The position numbers and the translations under genes are program-made. A DNA stretch of 64,000 nt from assembly GCF_007677875.1 (NCBI RefSeq), contig NZ_VEDO01000008.1, positions 1 through 64,000 on the forward strand. Reading direction: 5' to 3'. Origin of the DNA: Variovorax boronicumulans. GTDB lineage: Bacteria; Pseudomonadota; Gammaproteobacteria; Burkholderiales; Burkholderiaceae_C. Below the pieces are notes generated by a model, which made no database searches, was not told the origin of the DNA, and saw only the letters and a list, made by a program, of their open reading frames with translations. This document shows, in pieces, positions 49,530 to 59,144 of this stretch (position 1 is its first letter; each line of letters opens with the position of its first letter).

Positions 49530-51700
49530 GCCGCGCCGCGGTGAACCTTGCCCCCACTGCCCCGCGCAGCCACCGGGCCGCCCACGTTCTCGGATGGGCG
49601 GCGGGCCTGCTGCTGCTGGTCGGCCTGCTGTTGCAGCAACCGCTCTGGCTCCAGACCCTGCGCAACGCCGTCTTCGACCAGTACCAGCGCTGGCAGCCCC
49701 GCCCGTACGAAGACGCTGCCGTGCGCATCGTGGACATCGACGAGGAGAGCCTCGCGCGCATCGGCCAGTGGCCGTGGCCGCGTACCGCCATGGCGGATCT
49801 GGTCGACGCGGCGGCCGCAGGCGGCGCCGCCGCGCTGGGCTTCGACATCGTCTTCGCCGAGCCGGACCGCAGCTCGCCGCGCGAGCTGGCCAGGCACTTG
49901 CCCCTGACACCGGAACAACAGGCGGCCTTCGCGGCGATGCCGGACCACGATGCCGTGTTCGCGCAGGCGATGGACGCCGGCAGGGTCGTGCTCGGCTTCG
50001 CGATCCGCCAGGCCGCGCCGCAGCCGGGGGCGGCGGCCTTGCCCCCCATGGCGGCCGGTCTGGTCGAGCTCGGTTCCGGCGCAGCGCCGCACCTGCGGCC
50101 GTTCGGCACGGCGGTGGCGGCCGTGCCCGCGCTCGCAGCGCACGCCTTCGGGCACGGGGCGCTCGCATTCCTGCCCGACTCGGACGGCGTCGTGCGCAGG
50201 GTGCCCTTGCTGCTGCGCGTGGCAGACCGCACCGTGCCCAGCCTGGTCTCGGAGCTGCTGCGCACCAGCCTCGACGAGAAGAATCTCCTGGTGCGCAGCA
50301 CCGAGGAGGGCATCGCGCAGCTGCGGATCGGCACGGTTGCCATTCCGACGACGCGCGACGGCGAGATGTGGCTGCACTATGCGCCCGCCTCCGCGCGCCG
50401 GTCGCTGCCCGCGTGGAAGCTGCTGGCCGGACAGGTCGCCGCCAGCGAGCTGCAGGGAAAGATCCTGCTGGTGGGCAGTTCCGCCCAGGGCCTGCTGGAT
50501 CTGCGCTTTGGCACGCAGGGCCACCTCGTCCCGGGGGTGGAAATCCATGCCCAGGCGCTCGAGCAGATCCTGGCCCGGCACTTCCTGCAACGGCCGGCAT
50601 GGGCGCACGTGGTGGAGGCCCTGGTGCTGCTGGCCGGCGCCGCGCTCGCCGGCGCTGCGGCCCTGTGCCTGCGCCCTGCGCTGGCCGCGGCCGTCTCTGC
50701 CGGGGCACTGGTGGCCGTCGCCGGCGCGTCCTGGTGGCTGTTCTCGCGCCCGCAGATGCTGTTCGACCCGCTGACGCCAGGCATCGGCATCGCGCTGGCC
50801 TTCCTGGCTCCGAGCGTGCAGCGCCACCACGCGAGCGACCAGCGCCGCCGCTGGGTGTCGCAGGCGTTCTCGCGCTACGTCTCGCCCAACCTGGTCAGCC
50901 ACATCGTCCAGAACCCCGAGCAGCTGGTGCTGGGCGGCAAGCGGCAGACCTGCAGCTTCATCTTCACCGACCTGGCAGGGTTCACGGCGCTCATGGAAGC
51001 CATTGACCCGGCCGAAGCCGTGCTGCTGCTCAACCGCTATCTGGACGGCATGATCGAGATCGCATTCCGGCACCAGGGCACGCTGGACCGGATCGTCGGC
51101 GACAGCATCGCCATCATGTTCTCCGCGCCCATCGTGCAGGCCGACCACCGGGAGCGAGCGGTCGCCTGTGCGCTGGAGCTGCAGCGCTTCGCCGCGGCCT
51201 TCGCGCAGGCGCAGCAGGGCCAGGGCGTGCGCTTCGGCCACACGCGCATCGGCGTGCACGCGGGCGAGGTGATCGTCGGCAACTTCGGCGGCGAGACGAT
51301 CTTCGACTACCGCGCGTTGGGCGACCCCGTCAACACGGCCTCGCGCCTGGAGAGTGCCAACGCGCTGCTGGGCACGCGCATGTGCATTTCCGAGGCCGTG
51401 CTGGGCCGCGCCCCGGCCACGCCGGCCGTGCGACGCGTGGGCCAGCTGGTCTTCAAAGGCAAGACGAAGCCCCTGCTGGTCTTCCAGCCGGCCAACGACG
51501 GGCTGGAGCTCGCGGTCGACCTGCAGGCCATCGCCGACTACGAACACGCCTACGCGCTGATGGCGGCGCGCGATCCGCAGGCCCTCGCGGCGTTCGAACG
51601 GCTGGCGCAGACGCAGGGCGACGAGCCGCTCGTCCGCTTCCACCTGGAGCGGCTGCGCAAGGGCGAGGATGGCGACATCGTCACCTTCACCGCCAAGTAG
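49526..51700 (+). CDS. CHASE2-domain adenylate/guanylate cyclase
   Basis: The 724-residue membrane protein has an N-terminal helix and an extracytoplasmic CHASE2 domain (about 40-340, VRIVDIDEESLARIGQWPWP, LGFDIVFAEPD). Three membrane helices (about 359-430) and a class III cyclase domain (about 470-660) follow. The cyclase has both metal-binding Asp residues (Asp482 in FTDLAGF and Asp526 in GDSIAIMF) and the transition-state pair Asn603 and Arg607 (VNTASRLE), so it should make a cyclic nucleotide. The start shown is a TTG that overlaps the FecR stop as TTGA; a GTG at 49541 is an alternative. CHASE2-cyclases often follow FecR proteins, which suggests that the two share a signal. Confidence 0.88.
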   Translation: MSRAAVNLAPTAPRSHRAAHVLGWAAGLLLLVGLLLQQPLWLQTLRNAVFDQYQRWQPRPYEDAAVRIVDIDEESLARIGQWPWPRTAMADLVDAAAAGGAAALGFDIVFAEPDRSSPRELARHLPLTPEQQAAFAAMPDHDAVFAQAMDAGRVVLGFAIRQAAPQPGAAALPPMAAGLVELGSGAAPHLRPFGTAVAAVPALAAHAFGHGALAFLPDSDGVVRRVPLLLRVADRTVPSLVSELLRTSLDEKNLLVRSTEEGIAQLRIGTVAIPTTRDGEMWLHYAPASARRSLPAWKLLAGQVAASELQGKILLVGSSAQGLLDLRFGTQGHLVPGVEIHAQALEQILARHFLQRPAWAHVVEALVLLAGAALAGAAALCLRPALAAAVSAGALVAVAGASWWLFSRPQMLFDPLTPGIGIALAFLAPSVQRHHASDQRRRWVSQAFSRYVSPNLVSHIVQNPEQLVLGGKRQTCSFIFTDLAGFTALMEAIDPAEAVLLLNRYLDGMIEIAFRHQGTLDRIVGDSIAIMFSAPIVQADHRERAVACALELQRFAAAFAQAQQGQGVRFGHTRIGVHAGEVIVGNFGGETIFDYRALGDPVNTASRLESANALLGTRMCISEAVLGRAPATPAVRRVGQLVFKGKTKPLLVFQPANDGLELAVDLQAIADYEHAYALMAARDPQALAAFERLAQTQGDEPLVRFHLERLRKGEDGDIVTFTAK

Positions 51701-51755
51701 CCGGCGCAGCACAGGACCCGCCCCGCCACCGCCCCGCCGGCCGCGCTGCCATGCA

Positions 51756-54700
51756 GTGCCCACCTCAACACACCACGTGCAAGCCCCATCCCCTCCCCCT
51801 TCGTCGCGCGAGACGGCCTTCGGCCGGCGGGCGTCCGACCGTCTGGCAGAGCGTCTCGGCGCGGGACAACCGCAGCGTTGGCGCGTGCAGCTCGCGCTGG
51901 GTCTGCCGCTGGCCGTGCTCATGCTGCTCGTGACCATCGCGTTCACCTCGATCGCCTCGGTCAAGTTCGAGCAGATGGCGCAGGACAACGCCCAGGTCAT
52001 CTTCTCGCAGCACGTGCAACGCGGCACCGCATTGCTGCGCGGGCTGGTCGACCGCACGCAGACCCTGGTGGGCATGGAGGCGGCGGCCGGACTGTCGCTG
52101 GCACCGGCGCAGCGCGACCCCCTGCAGCGGCAGTGGGTCGCGGCCCTGGCGGTGGAACCCAGCCTGCACGCGCTGCGCGCGGTGCTGAACGACGGCAGGT
52201 ACTTCGAGGTCGTGGCGCTGCGCGACGCCGGGGGGCTGGCTGCATCGCTGCAGGCGCCTGCTGGGGCGCGGTTCGCGGCGCGGTCCGTCGAAGCGGGCCA
52301 GGGCAATGCGCCACGCGCGCAGACCTGGCGCCTGCTCGACGAAGCCGGCCAGCTGCTGGCCGAGCGCCGCGATGCCACCCGCTTCGACCCCTGGCAGGAC
52401 CGGCCCGCCAGCGCGGCCGCCGCACTGGCCGGCCCCCTGGTCAGCGGACCCGCGCCCTTCTTCAGCACGCGTGACGCGGGCATCACGGTCGCCAGGCGGC
52501 TGCGTGACGGATCCGGCGTGGTGCTGGCCGAGATCGCCACCACCGGCCTGGACCGGCTGTTCCAGGCACTGTCCTACCCGCCGCATGTCGCTGGCGGCCT
52601 GGTCGCCCCCAAGGGCGACATGCTGGTCTCCGGCGCGGGCCAGGGCGCGCTCGCGCCACCCGGCAGGCACGGCACGGCGACGGCGGACGCGCAGACGCTC
52701 TCGGTGCTGCGCGAACTGGCGCAATGGACCGGCGGGGGCGTGCACCCGCAGGTGGCGACCGTGGCCGTCGACGGTGAGAAATTCGTGCTCGCGCAATCCA
52801 GTGTGGAGCTCGGTCCGGGCGAGCCCTGGCGTGTGGTGGCCTATGCGCCGCTGCTGGCGTTCTCCAGTTCCATGGTCGCCGCGCGCGACCGCATGACGCT
52901 GATCGGCGTGCTGGTGCTCATGGTCGCGTTGCTGTTGGCCTTGTGGGTCACCCGGAGGATCGTCGGTGCGCTGGACGAGCTGACCCGCGATGCCATCCGC
53001 ATCTGCACGCTGGACTTCGGTCCGTCGCCACGCATCAAGTCGCGCCTGAAGGAGTTCAGCGCGCTGGCCGATGCGCACGCGGTGATGCGCGAATCCATCC
53101 GTTCCCGGACGGAGGAGCTGCGTGGCTCGCGCCAAAGGCTGGAGGAGTTGATCGCCGCCGGGCTGGCGATGTCGCGTGAGCGCGACCGCATCAGCCTGCT
53201 CCAGCAGATTCTCTGGGGGGCCAAGCGCCTGACGCGCTGCGACGCGGCCACGCTGTATGTCGTGACCGAGAACCGGACGCTGCGCTTCGCGCTGCGCACG
53301 CGCGACGATTCACTGCCGCAGGAGGAGATCCCGCTGGTCCGCCCGGATGGATCGGACAACGACCAGTTCGTCTCCACCCACGTCGCCTTGCGCAACGCCC
53401 ACGTCGTCATCGACGACGTCTATGCCGAAACGCGCTTCGACCTGAGCGGCACGCGACGCTTCGACGAGCGCACGGGCTACAGGACGGTGTCCATGCTGGC
53501 GCTGCCGCTGGCGCCACGCGAGGGCGAGGTGATCGGCGTGCTGCAGCTCATGAACGCCCTGGACCCGATCAGCGGCAAGGCCGTGCCCTTCAGCGAGGAA
53601 GACGTGCGGATCGCTTCGGCCCTGGCGGCCCAGGCCGCGGTGTCGCTGGACAACCACCAGCTGGTGCAGGCGCAGGCGGACCTCGTGGATTCCATGGTCA
53701 AGCTGCTGGCCGGGGCGATCGACGCCAAGAGCCCCTACACCGGTGGCCACTGCGACCGGGTGCCGGAGCTGGCCGTGATGATCGCCGAAGAGGCGGTGCG
53801 CGTGGACACCGGCCCGCTGGCCGACTTCCGCTTCGACACCGCGGAGCAATGGCGCGAGTTCCGGATCGGAGCCTGGCTGCACGACTGCGGCAAGATCACG
53901 ACGCCCGAGTACGTGGTCGACAAGGCGACCAAGCTCGAAACGATCCACGACCGGATCCACGAGATCCGCACCCGTTTCGAGGTGCTCCGGCGCGATGCCG
54001 AGATCGATCTGCTCAGGAACTTCATCGCCGGCGGCAATGCGGCCAAGGCATGCGAACGCTTCGAGCAGCAATGCGCGGTGCTGGAAGAAGAGTTCGCCTT
54101 CGTCGCACGCTGCAATCTGGGCGTCGAATCGATGGAGGAAGGCGCCGTGGCCCGCCTGCGCGAGATCGCGCAACGCACGTGGCTGCGGCATTTCGACGAC
54201 CGGCTCGGCCTGGGACCGCAGGCGGCGCAGGCCGCCGCGACATCGCCGTCCGTCCGGCTGCCGGCTGTGGAATTCCTGCTCGACGACAAGCCGCAGCACA
54301 TGGTGCCGCGGCCCGCGAAGAACCCGAACGCTCCGAGCGACCGGTTCAACCTGCAGGCGCCGGAGCTGCTTTACAACCGGGGCGAGCTGTACAACCTGTG
54401 CGTCCGCAGCGGCACCCTGACGCCGGAGGAGCGCTACAAGATCAACGAACACATCATCCAGACGATCGAGATGCTGGAGGCCATGCACTTTCCCAAGAAC
54501 CTGCGCCGGGTGCCCGAGATCGCCGGCACGCACCACGAGAACCTCAAGGGGACGGGCTACCCGAAAGGCCTGGCCCGCGACCAGCTCAGCATGCCCGCCC
54601 GCATCATGGCCATCGCCGATGTGTTCGAGGCACTGACGGCCGCCGACCGCCCTTACAAGAAATCCAAGCCGCTGTCCGAGGCCGTGCGCATCCTGTGGGG

Positions 54701-54842
54701 CTTCAAGCGCCGCGGGCACATCGACCCGGACGTGTTCGACCTGTTCCTGTCCAGCGGAACCCATCTGCGCTACGCGCGTCGTTTCATGAGCCCAGAATTG
54801 ATCGACGAGGTGGATGTGTCGCCCTTCCTGGGCCCCTGTTGA
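51756..54842 (+). CDS. HD-GYP phosphodiesterase with Cache, HAMP and GAF domains
   Basis: The roughly 1028-residue protein begins with a membrane helix (about 50-72) and a periplasmic dCache-type sensor. A second helix (about 388-410) and a HAMP-type linker follow, then a GAF domain (about 485-635) and the HD-GYP domain (about 655-1000). The metal site is intact: His709-Asp710 in WLHDCGKI, and GTGYP with Gly934. It should degrade cyclic di-GMP. An unusually long insert (about 130 residues) separates the HDxGK segment from the HHEN-GYP part. The start is uncertain: the GTG at 51756 is shown and a GTG at 51777 is an alternative. It follows the cyclase gene by 55 bp. Confidence 0.85.
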   Translation: MPTSTHHVQAPSPPPSSRETAFGRRASDRLAERLGAGQPQRWRVQLALGLPLAVLMLLVTIAFTSIASVKFEQMAQDNAQVIFSQHVQRGTALLRGLVDRTQTLVGMEAAAGLSLAPAQRDPLQRQWVAALAVEPSLHALRAVLNDGRYFEVVALRDAGGLAASLQAPAGARFAARSVEAGQGNAPRAQTWRLLDEAGQLLAERRDATRFDPWQDRPASAAAALAGPLVSGPAPFFSTRDAGITVARRLRDGSGVVLAEIATTGLDRLFQALSYPPHVAGGLVAPKGDMLVSGAGQGALAPPGRHGTATADAQTLSVLRELAQWTGGGVHPQVATVAVDGEKFVLAQSSVELGPGEPWRVVAYAPLLAFSSSMVAARDRMTLIGVLVLMVALLLALWVTRRIVGALDELTRDAIRICTLDFGPSPRIKSRLKEFSALADAHAVMRESIRSRTEELRGSRQRLEELIAAGLAMSRERDRISLLQQILWGAKRLTRCDAATLYVVTENRTLRFALRTRDDSLPQEEIPLVRPDGSDNDQFVSTHVALRNAHVVIDDVYAETRFDLSGTRRFDERTGYRTVSMLALPLAPREGEVIGVLQLMNALDPISGKAVPFSEEDVRIASALAAQAAVSLDNHQLVQAQADLVDSMVKLLAGAIDAKSPYTGGHCDRVPELAVMIAEEAVRVDTGPLADFRFDTAEQWREFRIGAWLHDCGKITTPEYVVDKATKLETIHDRIHEIRTRFEVLRRDAEIDLLRNFIAGGNAAKACERFEQQCAVLEEEFAFVARCNLGVESMEEGAVARLREIAQRTWLRHFDDRLGLGPQAAQAAATSPSVRLPAVEFLLDDKPQHMVPRPAKNPNAPSDRFNLQAPELLYNRGELYNLCVRSGTLTPEERYKINEHIIQTIEMLEAMHFPKNLRRVPEIAGTHHENLKGTGYPKGLARDQLSMPARIMAIADVFEALTAADRPYKKSKPLSEAVRILWGFKRRGHIDPDVFDLFLSSGTHLRYARRFMSPELIDEVDVSPFLGPC

Positions 54843-54862
54843 GGGGACAGATCTCCGCCGCC

Positions 54863-56500
54863 TCAGTGGCGCAGTGGCTGCGCACCCCCGGCCATGGCCG
54901 GCACCAGCACGTCCGGCGCGGCCAGCCGCAGCATGCGGGCGCAGTTGTCGCAGTGGCCGCAGCCCTCGGCACGCCGCTCGCCTTCCAGGGCATCCTGCAG
55001 CACCTGCCAGCGGCACGCGCCGCTTTCGGCGTAGTCCACCATGGCCTGCAGCTTGCGCTGCTTCTCCTGGCGGCGCGCCTGCTCGGTCTGCACCAGTGCG
55101 TCCAGCGCAGGGGCGCCGCGCGGCGCCTTCGCCGCCAGCCAGCCCGCACGCCCCCTGGCGGCGCGCGCCTTGCGGCAATGGCCGGCCTGCGCCAGCAGCG
55201 CCAGCAGGGCGGCCAGACGGGCCCGCGGCAGTCCGGTGGACGCCTGCAGCTGCGCCAGGTCGGCCGCCGTGTCGGGCGCCAGCACGGCCAGCACGCGCGC
55301 CAGCTCGGCGTGCGTGGTGGCGCGGCCGCCCGCGAAGAAGTGCTGCACCGCACGGTCGCGCCGCTGGTACAGCAGCACGCAGCGCGCGGGCAGCCCGTCG
55401 CGGCCGGCGCGGCCGGACTCCTGGTAGTAGGCGTCCAGGCTGGCGGGCATCTGGTAGTGCACGACGAAGCGCAGGTCGGCCTTGTCGATGCCCATGCCGA
55501 AGGCGCTGGTGGCCACCATCACGCGCGTGCGGCCCTCCATGAAGGCCTCCTGCGCTGCATGGCGCTCAGCCGCGCGCAGCTTGCCGTGGTACAGGCCCAC
55601 CGACAGGCCGCGCCCCGCGAGCGCGGCATGCACCTCCTCGGCCGCCCGCACGGTGGCGGTGTAGACGATGCCCGGCTCCTCGCAGCCCTGCAGCGTGTCC
55701 TGCAGCGCCTGCAGCTTGTCGTCGGCCTCGGTCAGCGGCAGCACGGCGTAGTGCAGGTTGCCGCGCCAGATGCCGGCGTCGATGGTGCCGCTGCGCGCGA
55801 TGCCGAGCAGCCGGCCGATCTCGTCGGCGGTCTCCGGTGGCGCGGTCGCGGTCAGCGCCAGCAACGGCGGCTGGCCGAGTGCGCGCAGCGCCGGGCCGAT
55901 CTCCAGGAACGCCGGCCGGAAGTCGTGCCCCCATTCGACGATGCAATGGGCCTCGTCGACGACGACGAGCGCGATGCGGCAGCGCCGCACCAGAGCGAGG
56001 AAGGCCGGATCGGTCAGCCGCTCGGGCGTGACCAGGACGATGCGTGCGCTGCCGTCGGCCAGCGCCGCCTCGGCCGCGGCCAGGGCTTCGGCGTCCAGGC
56101 TGCTGTTGAACTCCACGGCCGCCAGCCCGTGCGCGCGCAGTTTCTCGCACTGGTCCTTCATGAGCGCGATCAGCGGCGAGACCACCAGCGTGCAACCGGG
56201 CAGCATCAGCGCCGGCAGCTGGTAGCACAGCGACTTGCCGGCCCCCGTGGGCATGATCGCCAGCGTGGACTGGCCGGCCAGCACGCGCGCGATGACCTGC
56301 TGCTGGCCGGGGCGCAGGGCCTCCAGGCCGAACACTCCGTGCAGCAGGCGCTCGAGCTGGCGCGCGCTGCGCGCCGATAGCGGTGTGGCAGCGGGTGCGC
56401 GGCGCGTGCGGGTCCTGCGGCGCGGCTCGGGCTCTGCCGGTGGCGTCAGCAACGGGGCAGGAACCGGGACAGGCTCTGGGTGAAGAGTGGCTTGCAGCAT
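54863..56500 (-). CDS. recQ: RecQ-family ATP-dependent DNA helicase
   Basis: The 545-residue protein has the full RecQ helicase core: Walker A TGAGKS (Lys89), DEAH in VVVDEAHCIVEWGHDFRP, the second lobe with YYQESGRAGRDG, and the RecQ zinc/winged-helix segment with the cluster CRWQVLQDA and CGHCDNC. It unwinds 3'-5' DNA in recombination and repair. The C-terminal HRDC domain is missing. Its N-terminal 40 residues are Pro/Arg-rich. The ATG at 56500 follows GGAAGC. Only 20 bp separate its stop from the convergent HD-GYP stop. It could also be a RecQ paralogue, but the motifs are complete. Confidence 0.9.
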   Translation of the reverse strand: MLQATLHPEPVPVPAPLLTPPAEPEPRRRTRTRRAPAATPLSARSARQLERLLHGVFGLEALRPGQQQVIARVLAGQSTLAIMPTGAGKSLCYQLPALMLPGCTLVVSPLIALMKDQCEKLRAHGLAAVEFNSSLDAEALAAAEAALADGSARIVLVTPERLTDPAFLALVRRCRIALVVVDEAHCIVEWGHDFRPAFLEIGPALRALGQPPLLALTATAPPETADEIGRLLGIARSGTIDAGIWRGNLHYAVLPLTEADDKLQALQDTLQGCEEPGIVYTATVRAAEEVHAALAGRGLSVGLYHGKLRAAERHAAQEAFMEGRTRVMVATSAFGMGIDKADLRFVVHYQMPASLDAYYQESGRAGRDGLPARCVLLYQRRDRAVQHFFAGGRATTHAELARVLAVLAPDTAADLAQLQASTGLPRARLAALLALLAQAGHCRKARAARGRAGWLAAKAPRGAPALDALVQTEQARRQEKQRKLQAMVDYAESGACRWQVLQDALEGERRAEGCGHCDNCARMLRLAAPDVLVPAMAGGAQPLRH

Positions 56501-56615
56501 GCGCTTCCTTGGGCGGCATCGACGATGCGACAAGCTTGCGGCTGCCGGGCCGCGGGGCGCGTAGGAAGGGCACCCGAAGGCACGCCGGCCCGCGCTCCCC
56601 GCGTGCGCCCGGCGC

Positions 56616-56921
56616 TCAGCGCTCGGCGTTGCGCTTGCGGGTGGCGGCGGCCTTCTTCGCCGACGCAGACCGCTCTTCGGCCGAGCGCGAAGCCGAAGCT
56701 CGGCCGCCGGCCTGCCCGCCCTTGCGCGAGGGCGACTTGTCGACCGCCTTGCCGCGGCCCGAACCGCTCTTCTTGCCGCCGCCGGTTTCCTTGTTGACGG
56801 TGGCCCAGGCGCGCCGTTCGGCCTCGCCCTCGGCCACGCCGCGCTGCTCGTAACCCTTCTCGATGTGCTCGGCCTGCCGCTTCTGCTTGTCCGTGTAGGC
56901 CGACTTGTCGCCTCTTGGCAT
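56616..56921 (-). CDS. small Lys/Arg/Ala-rich basic protein (often labelled plasmid stabilisation protein)
   Basis: The 101-residue product opens with the conserved segment PRGDKSAYTDKQKRQAEHIE and then GYEQRGVAEGEAERRAWATV, followed by a Lys/Ser/Gly-rich tail ending KKAAATRKRNAER. Proteins of this type are annotated as plasmid stabilisation proteins on chromosomes of many proteobacteria, without a proven function; the tail suggests nucleic-acid binding. AGGAGAG precedes the ATG. It stands alone between recQ and the glycosyltransferase gene. Confidence 0.75.
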   Translation of the reverse strand: MPRGDKSAYTDKQKRQAEHIEKGYEQRGVAEGEAERRAWATVNKETGGGKKSGSGRGKAVDKSPSRKGGQAGGRASASRSAEERSASAKKAAATRKRNAER

Positions 56922-57019
56922 GGTGCTCTCCTGGCTTGCTGCGCGGACACCATGTCCGCACTGGTTCCAGTCTGGCGCGCGGCCCCGCCACCGGTGTCCG
57001 ACGGCGACACGCCTGCGCG

Positions 57020-57715
57020 TCAGACGGTGCGCGGCTCCGGACCGGGCCGCACCAGCGCCTGCGACATGCTGCGCAGGGCCTGGCCGAAACCTCCCGGCGC
57101 CCGCGCGTCCACCCGCGCACTGGTCCACACGCGCGGCCGGGCGCTGAACACAACGTCCACCCCGGCCGCCTGCAAGGATGCGACCAGGGCCACGTCCTCG
57201 CTGCTGGACAGGGGCGCGAAACCCCCGGCGAGTCGGTAGGCCTCGGCCGTCATGCCCAGATTGGCGCCATGGATGTGGCGGTGGCCCTCGACCGGGAAGT
57301 ACTGGCTTTCGAACGCCCGTGCCAGCCGCTCGGCCAGCGCGCCGTGGGCGCTCCAGTCGCGCACCCAGATGCAGCCGCAGACGGCCCGTGCGCCCAGCGC
57401 CAGTTGAGCCGCGAGCCAGTCCGGCGCGACCAGCGAATCGGCGTCGGTGAAGGCCAGCCAGCGCGCCCCGCGCGCGAGCAGCAGCTCGGCACCAGCCTGG
57501 CGTGCCCGGCCCACGTTGCGGTACGCCAGCGACAGCGTGTGCGCGCCCTGGGCGGCTGCGCTGGCGGCCGTGGCATCGCTGCACGCGTCGGCGACGACGG
57601 CGACCTCCACCGCTTCGCCGTGCAGGGCCGGATGCCGCGCCGCGGCCTGCACCGCGGCCACGGCCGCGGCGATGTGCGCGCCTTCGTCGTGCGCGGGTAT
57701 CGCCACGCCGATCAC
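57020..57715 (-). CDS. family-2 glycosyltransferase
   Basis: The roughly 231-residue enzyme has the GT-A opening (IGVAIPAHDEGAHIAAAV), the DXD-type metal site in LAFTDADSLVAPDW and a nucleotide-sugar fold. The C-terminal part (about 140-225, HIHGANLGMTAEAYRLAGGF) holds the acceptor-binding motif with a conserved EDVAL. No membrane helix is seen. It starts at a GTG that overlaps the methyltransferase stop as GTGA. It is the last of four coupled genes and likely transfers a sugar to the same product. Donor and acceptor are unknown. Confidence 0.85.
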   Translation of the reverse strand: MIGVAIPAHDEGAHIAAAVAAVQAAARHPALHGEAVEVAVVADACSDATAASAAAQGAHTLSLAYRNVGRARQAGAELLLARGARWLAFTDADSLVAPDWLAAQLALGARAVCGCIWVRDWSAHGALAERLARAFESQYFPVEGHRHIHGANLGMTAEAYRLAGGFAPLSSSEDVALVASLQAAGVDVVFSARPRVWTSARVDARAPGGFGQALRSMSQALVRPGPEPRTV

Positions 57716-58395
57716 CGGATGCCCTCGCGCTGCGCCACCGAGCGCCCATCGCGCGCCCACACGCGCAGACAGAAGTCGTCCTCACGGTGGACCACCAGCG
57801 GCGCCAGGCCAATGGCATCCAGCAGCGCGTGCACTTCCTGCGTCGCACAGGCGCGCTGCGCGAACGGCGCCAGCCAGTCGCAGGCCACGAGCACGCCGTC
57901 GGCATCCAGCGTGGCGGCGCAGTGCTGCGCCAGCTGCTGCACCTGCGCCGCAGTCAGGAAGTAGCCCACTTCTGACAGCACCACGAGATCGAAGCGCTCG
58001 TCCACGGGCCAGTCGTGCGGCAGGCGGTGCTGCGCCAGGCGCACCTGCGGCAGCGCCGCCGTGCGCTGGTGTGCGGACCGCAGCGCGGGCGCCGAGAAGT
58101 CGGCGGCCAGCACGCTGTCGCAGCGCGCGGCCAGGCCGAGCGTCAGCTCGCCGCTGCCGCAGCCGGGTTCGTAACAGCGCCGAAAGCGCCGGCGCGGCAG
58201 GCTGGCCAGCAACAGCGCGCGCTTGCGCTGCTCATACCAGCGCGCGCGGGTCCCGTAGGGATCGTCCGCGCCAGCGTAGAGGGTGTCGAAGTAGCGGCGC
58301 ATGTTCGCAGCCATCCCATCGGCTTCGCCTGCGGGGACAGCAGCCTGGGGCGGCCCGGCGGTGCGCATTGGAGCATCTTCACGCTGCGCGGTCAT
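57712..58395 (-). CDS. class I SAM-dependent methyltransferase (NodS-like)
   Basis: The 227-residue protein has the Rossmann-type SAM site CYEPGCGSGELTLGLA, followed by the acidic residue in VLAADFS and LVVLSEVGYFL. A preceding N-terminal helix (ANMRRYFDTLYAGADDPYG) resembles NodS, which methylates the amino group of a deacetylated chitin oligosaccharide. Its ATG overlaps the PIG-L stop as ATGA. With a deacetylase before it and a glycosyltransferase after it, an N-methylating role on a deacetylated sugar is plausible. Confidence 0.85.
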   Translation of the reverse strand: MTAQREDAPMRTAGPPQAAVPAGEADGMAANMRRYFDTLYAGADDPYGTRARWYEQRKRALLLASLPRRRFRRCYEPGCGSGELTLGLAARCDSVLAADFSAPALRSAHQRTAALPQVRLAQHRLPHDWPVDERFDLVVLSEVGYFLTAAQVQQLAQHCAATLDADGVLVACDWLAPFAQRACATQEVHALLDAIGLAPLVVHREDDFCLRVWARDGRSVAQREGIR

Positions 58396-59144
58396 GCGAA
58401 CACCAGTTCGAAGGGGCGCAGCGCGCGTGCGCGCATCGAGGCGCGCAGGATCGGGGTGTCCGGGCATCCGGGGTCGTGCTCCCACTGCGAGGCGAAGGCC
58501 TGCAGCGCCGCGCTCTTGCGCGCCACCGCCTGCGGCGACAGCGCCACCAGGCAGGCACGCGCCCAGGGCATGCGCGCATCGCCGCAGGCCGCCCAGTGCC
58601 AGCCCCAGACCGGCACCTCGTAGACGCGTGCGCCCAGCTGCGCCGCGGCAGCGCGGGTGGTGCGGCCCGTGGCCTCGTGGTCGGGATGTCCGTCCAGGGC
58701 CCAGGTGGTGAACACGCGGTCCGACGGGCGCAGCGTGCGCAGCAGCAATGCGTGCAACGCATCGGCTTGCGCCGCCACGCGGCCGTCGGCCAGGCCGGCA
58801 CGCAGCACGGCCGCGCCGCTGCCCAGCCGCGCCAGCGCGAGCCGGGTCTCGGCGCGGCGCCGCGCCGCCAGGCGACCGGGGGGCCAACGCGTGGAGCCGG
58901 CATGGCTCGCCTCGCCATCGGTCACGGCGATGACCAGCGCACTGCGGCCCAGGGCCGCCGCGTGCGCCAGCAGGCCACCTGCCGCGAGCACCTCGTCGTC
59001 CGGGTGCGGCGCCACGATGACGGCGCGCGCGCCAGGCGGGAGGAGTTCCCGCGGCGCCAGCCGTGGCAGCGCACGCGACTGCAGCCAGCGCTGCCAGTGC
59101 GACTCGGGCGTGCCGTCGCCGGCCCCGATGTGGCGGCCGGTCAC
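58392..59144 (-). CDS. PIG-L/LmbE-family zinc deacetylase
   Basis: The roughly 250-residue protein carries the PIG-L metal motif PHPDDEVLAAGG (AVIVAPHPDDE) and a second motif with His in DGHPDHEATG. PIG-L enzymes remove acetyl groups from N-acetylglucosamine-type sugars. It starts at a GTG that overlaps the acyl-CoA dehydrogenase stop as GTGA. The upstream in-frame extension is not protein-like, so this start is favoured. It is the second gene of the coupled group. Confidence 0.85.
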   Translation of the reverse strand: MTGRHIGAGDGTPESHWQRWLQSRALPRLAPRELLPPGARAVIVAPHPDDEVLAAGGLLAHAAALGRSALVIAVTDGEASHAGSTRWPPGRLAARRRAETRLALARLGSGAAVLRAGLADGRVAAQADALHALLLRTLRPSDRVFTTWALDGHPDHEATGRTTRAAAAQLGARVYEVPVWGWHWAACGDARMPWARACLVALSPQAVARKSAALQAFASQWEHDPGCPDTPILRASMRARALRPFELVFA

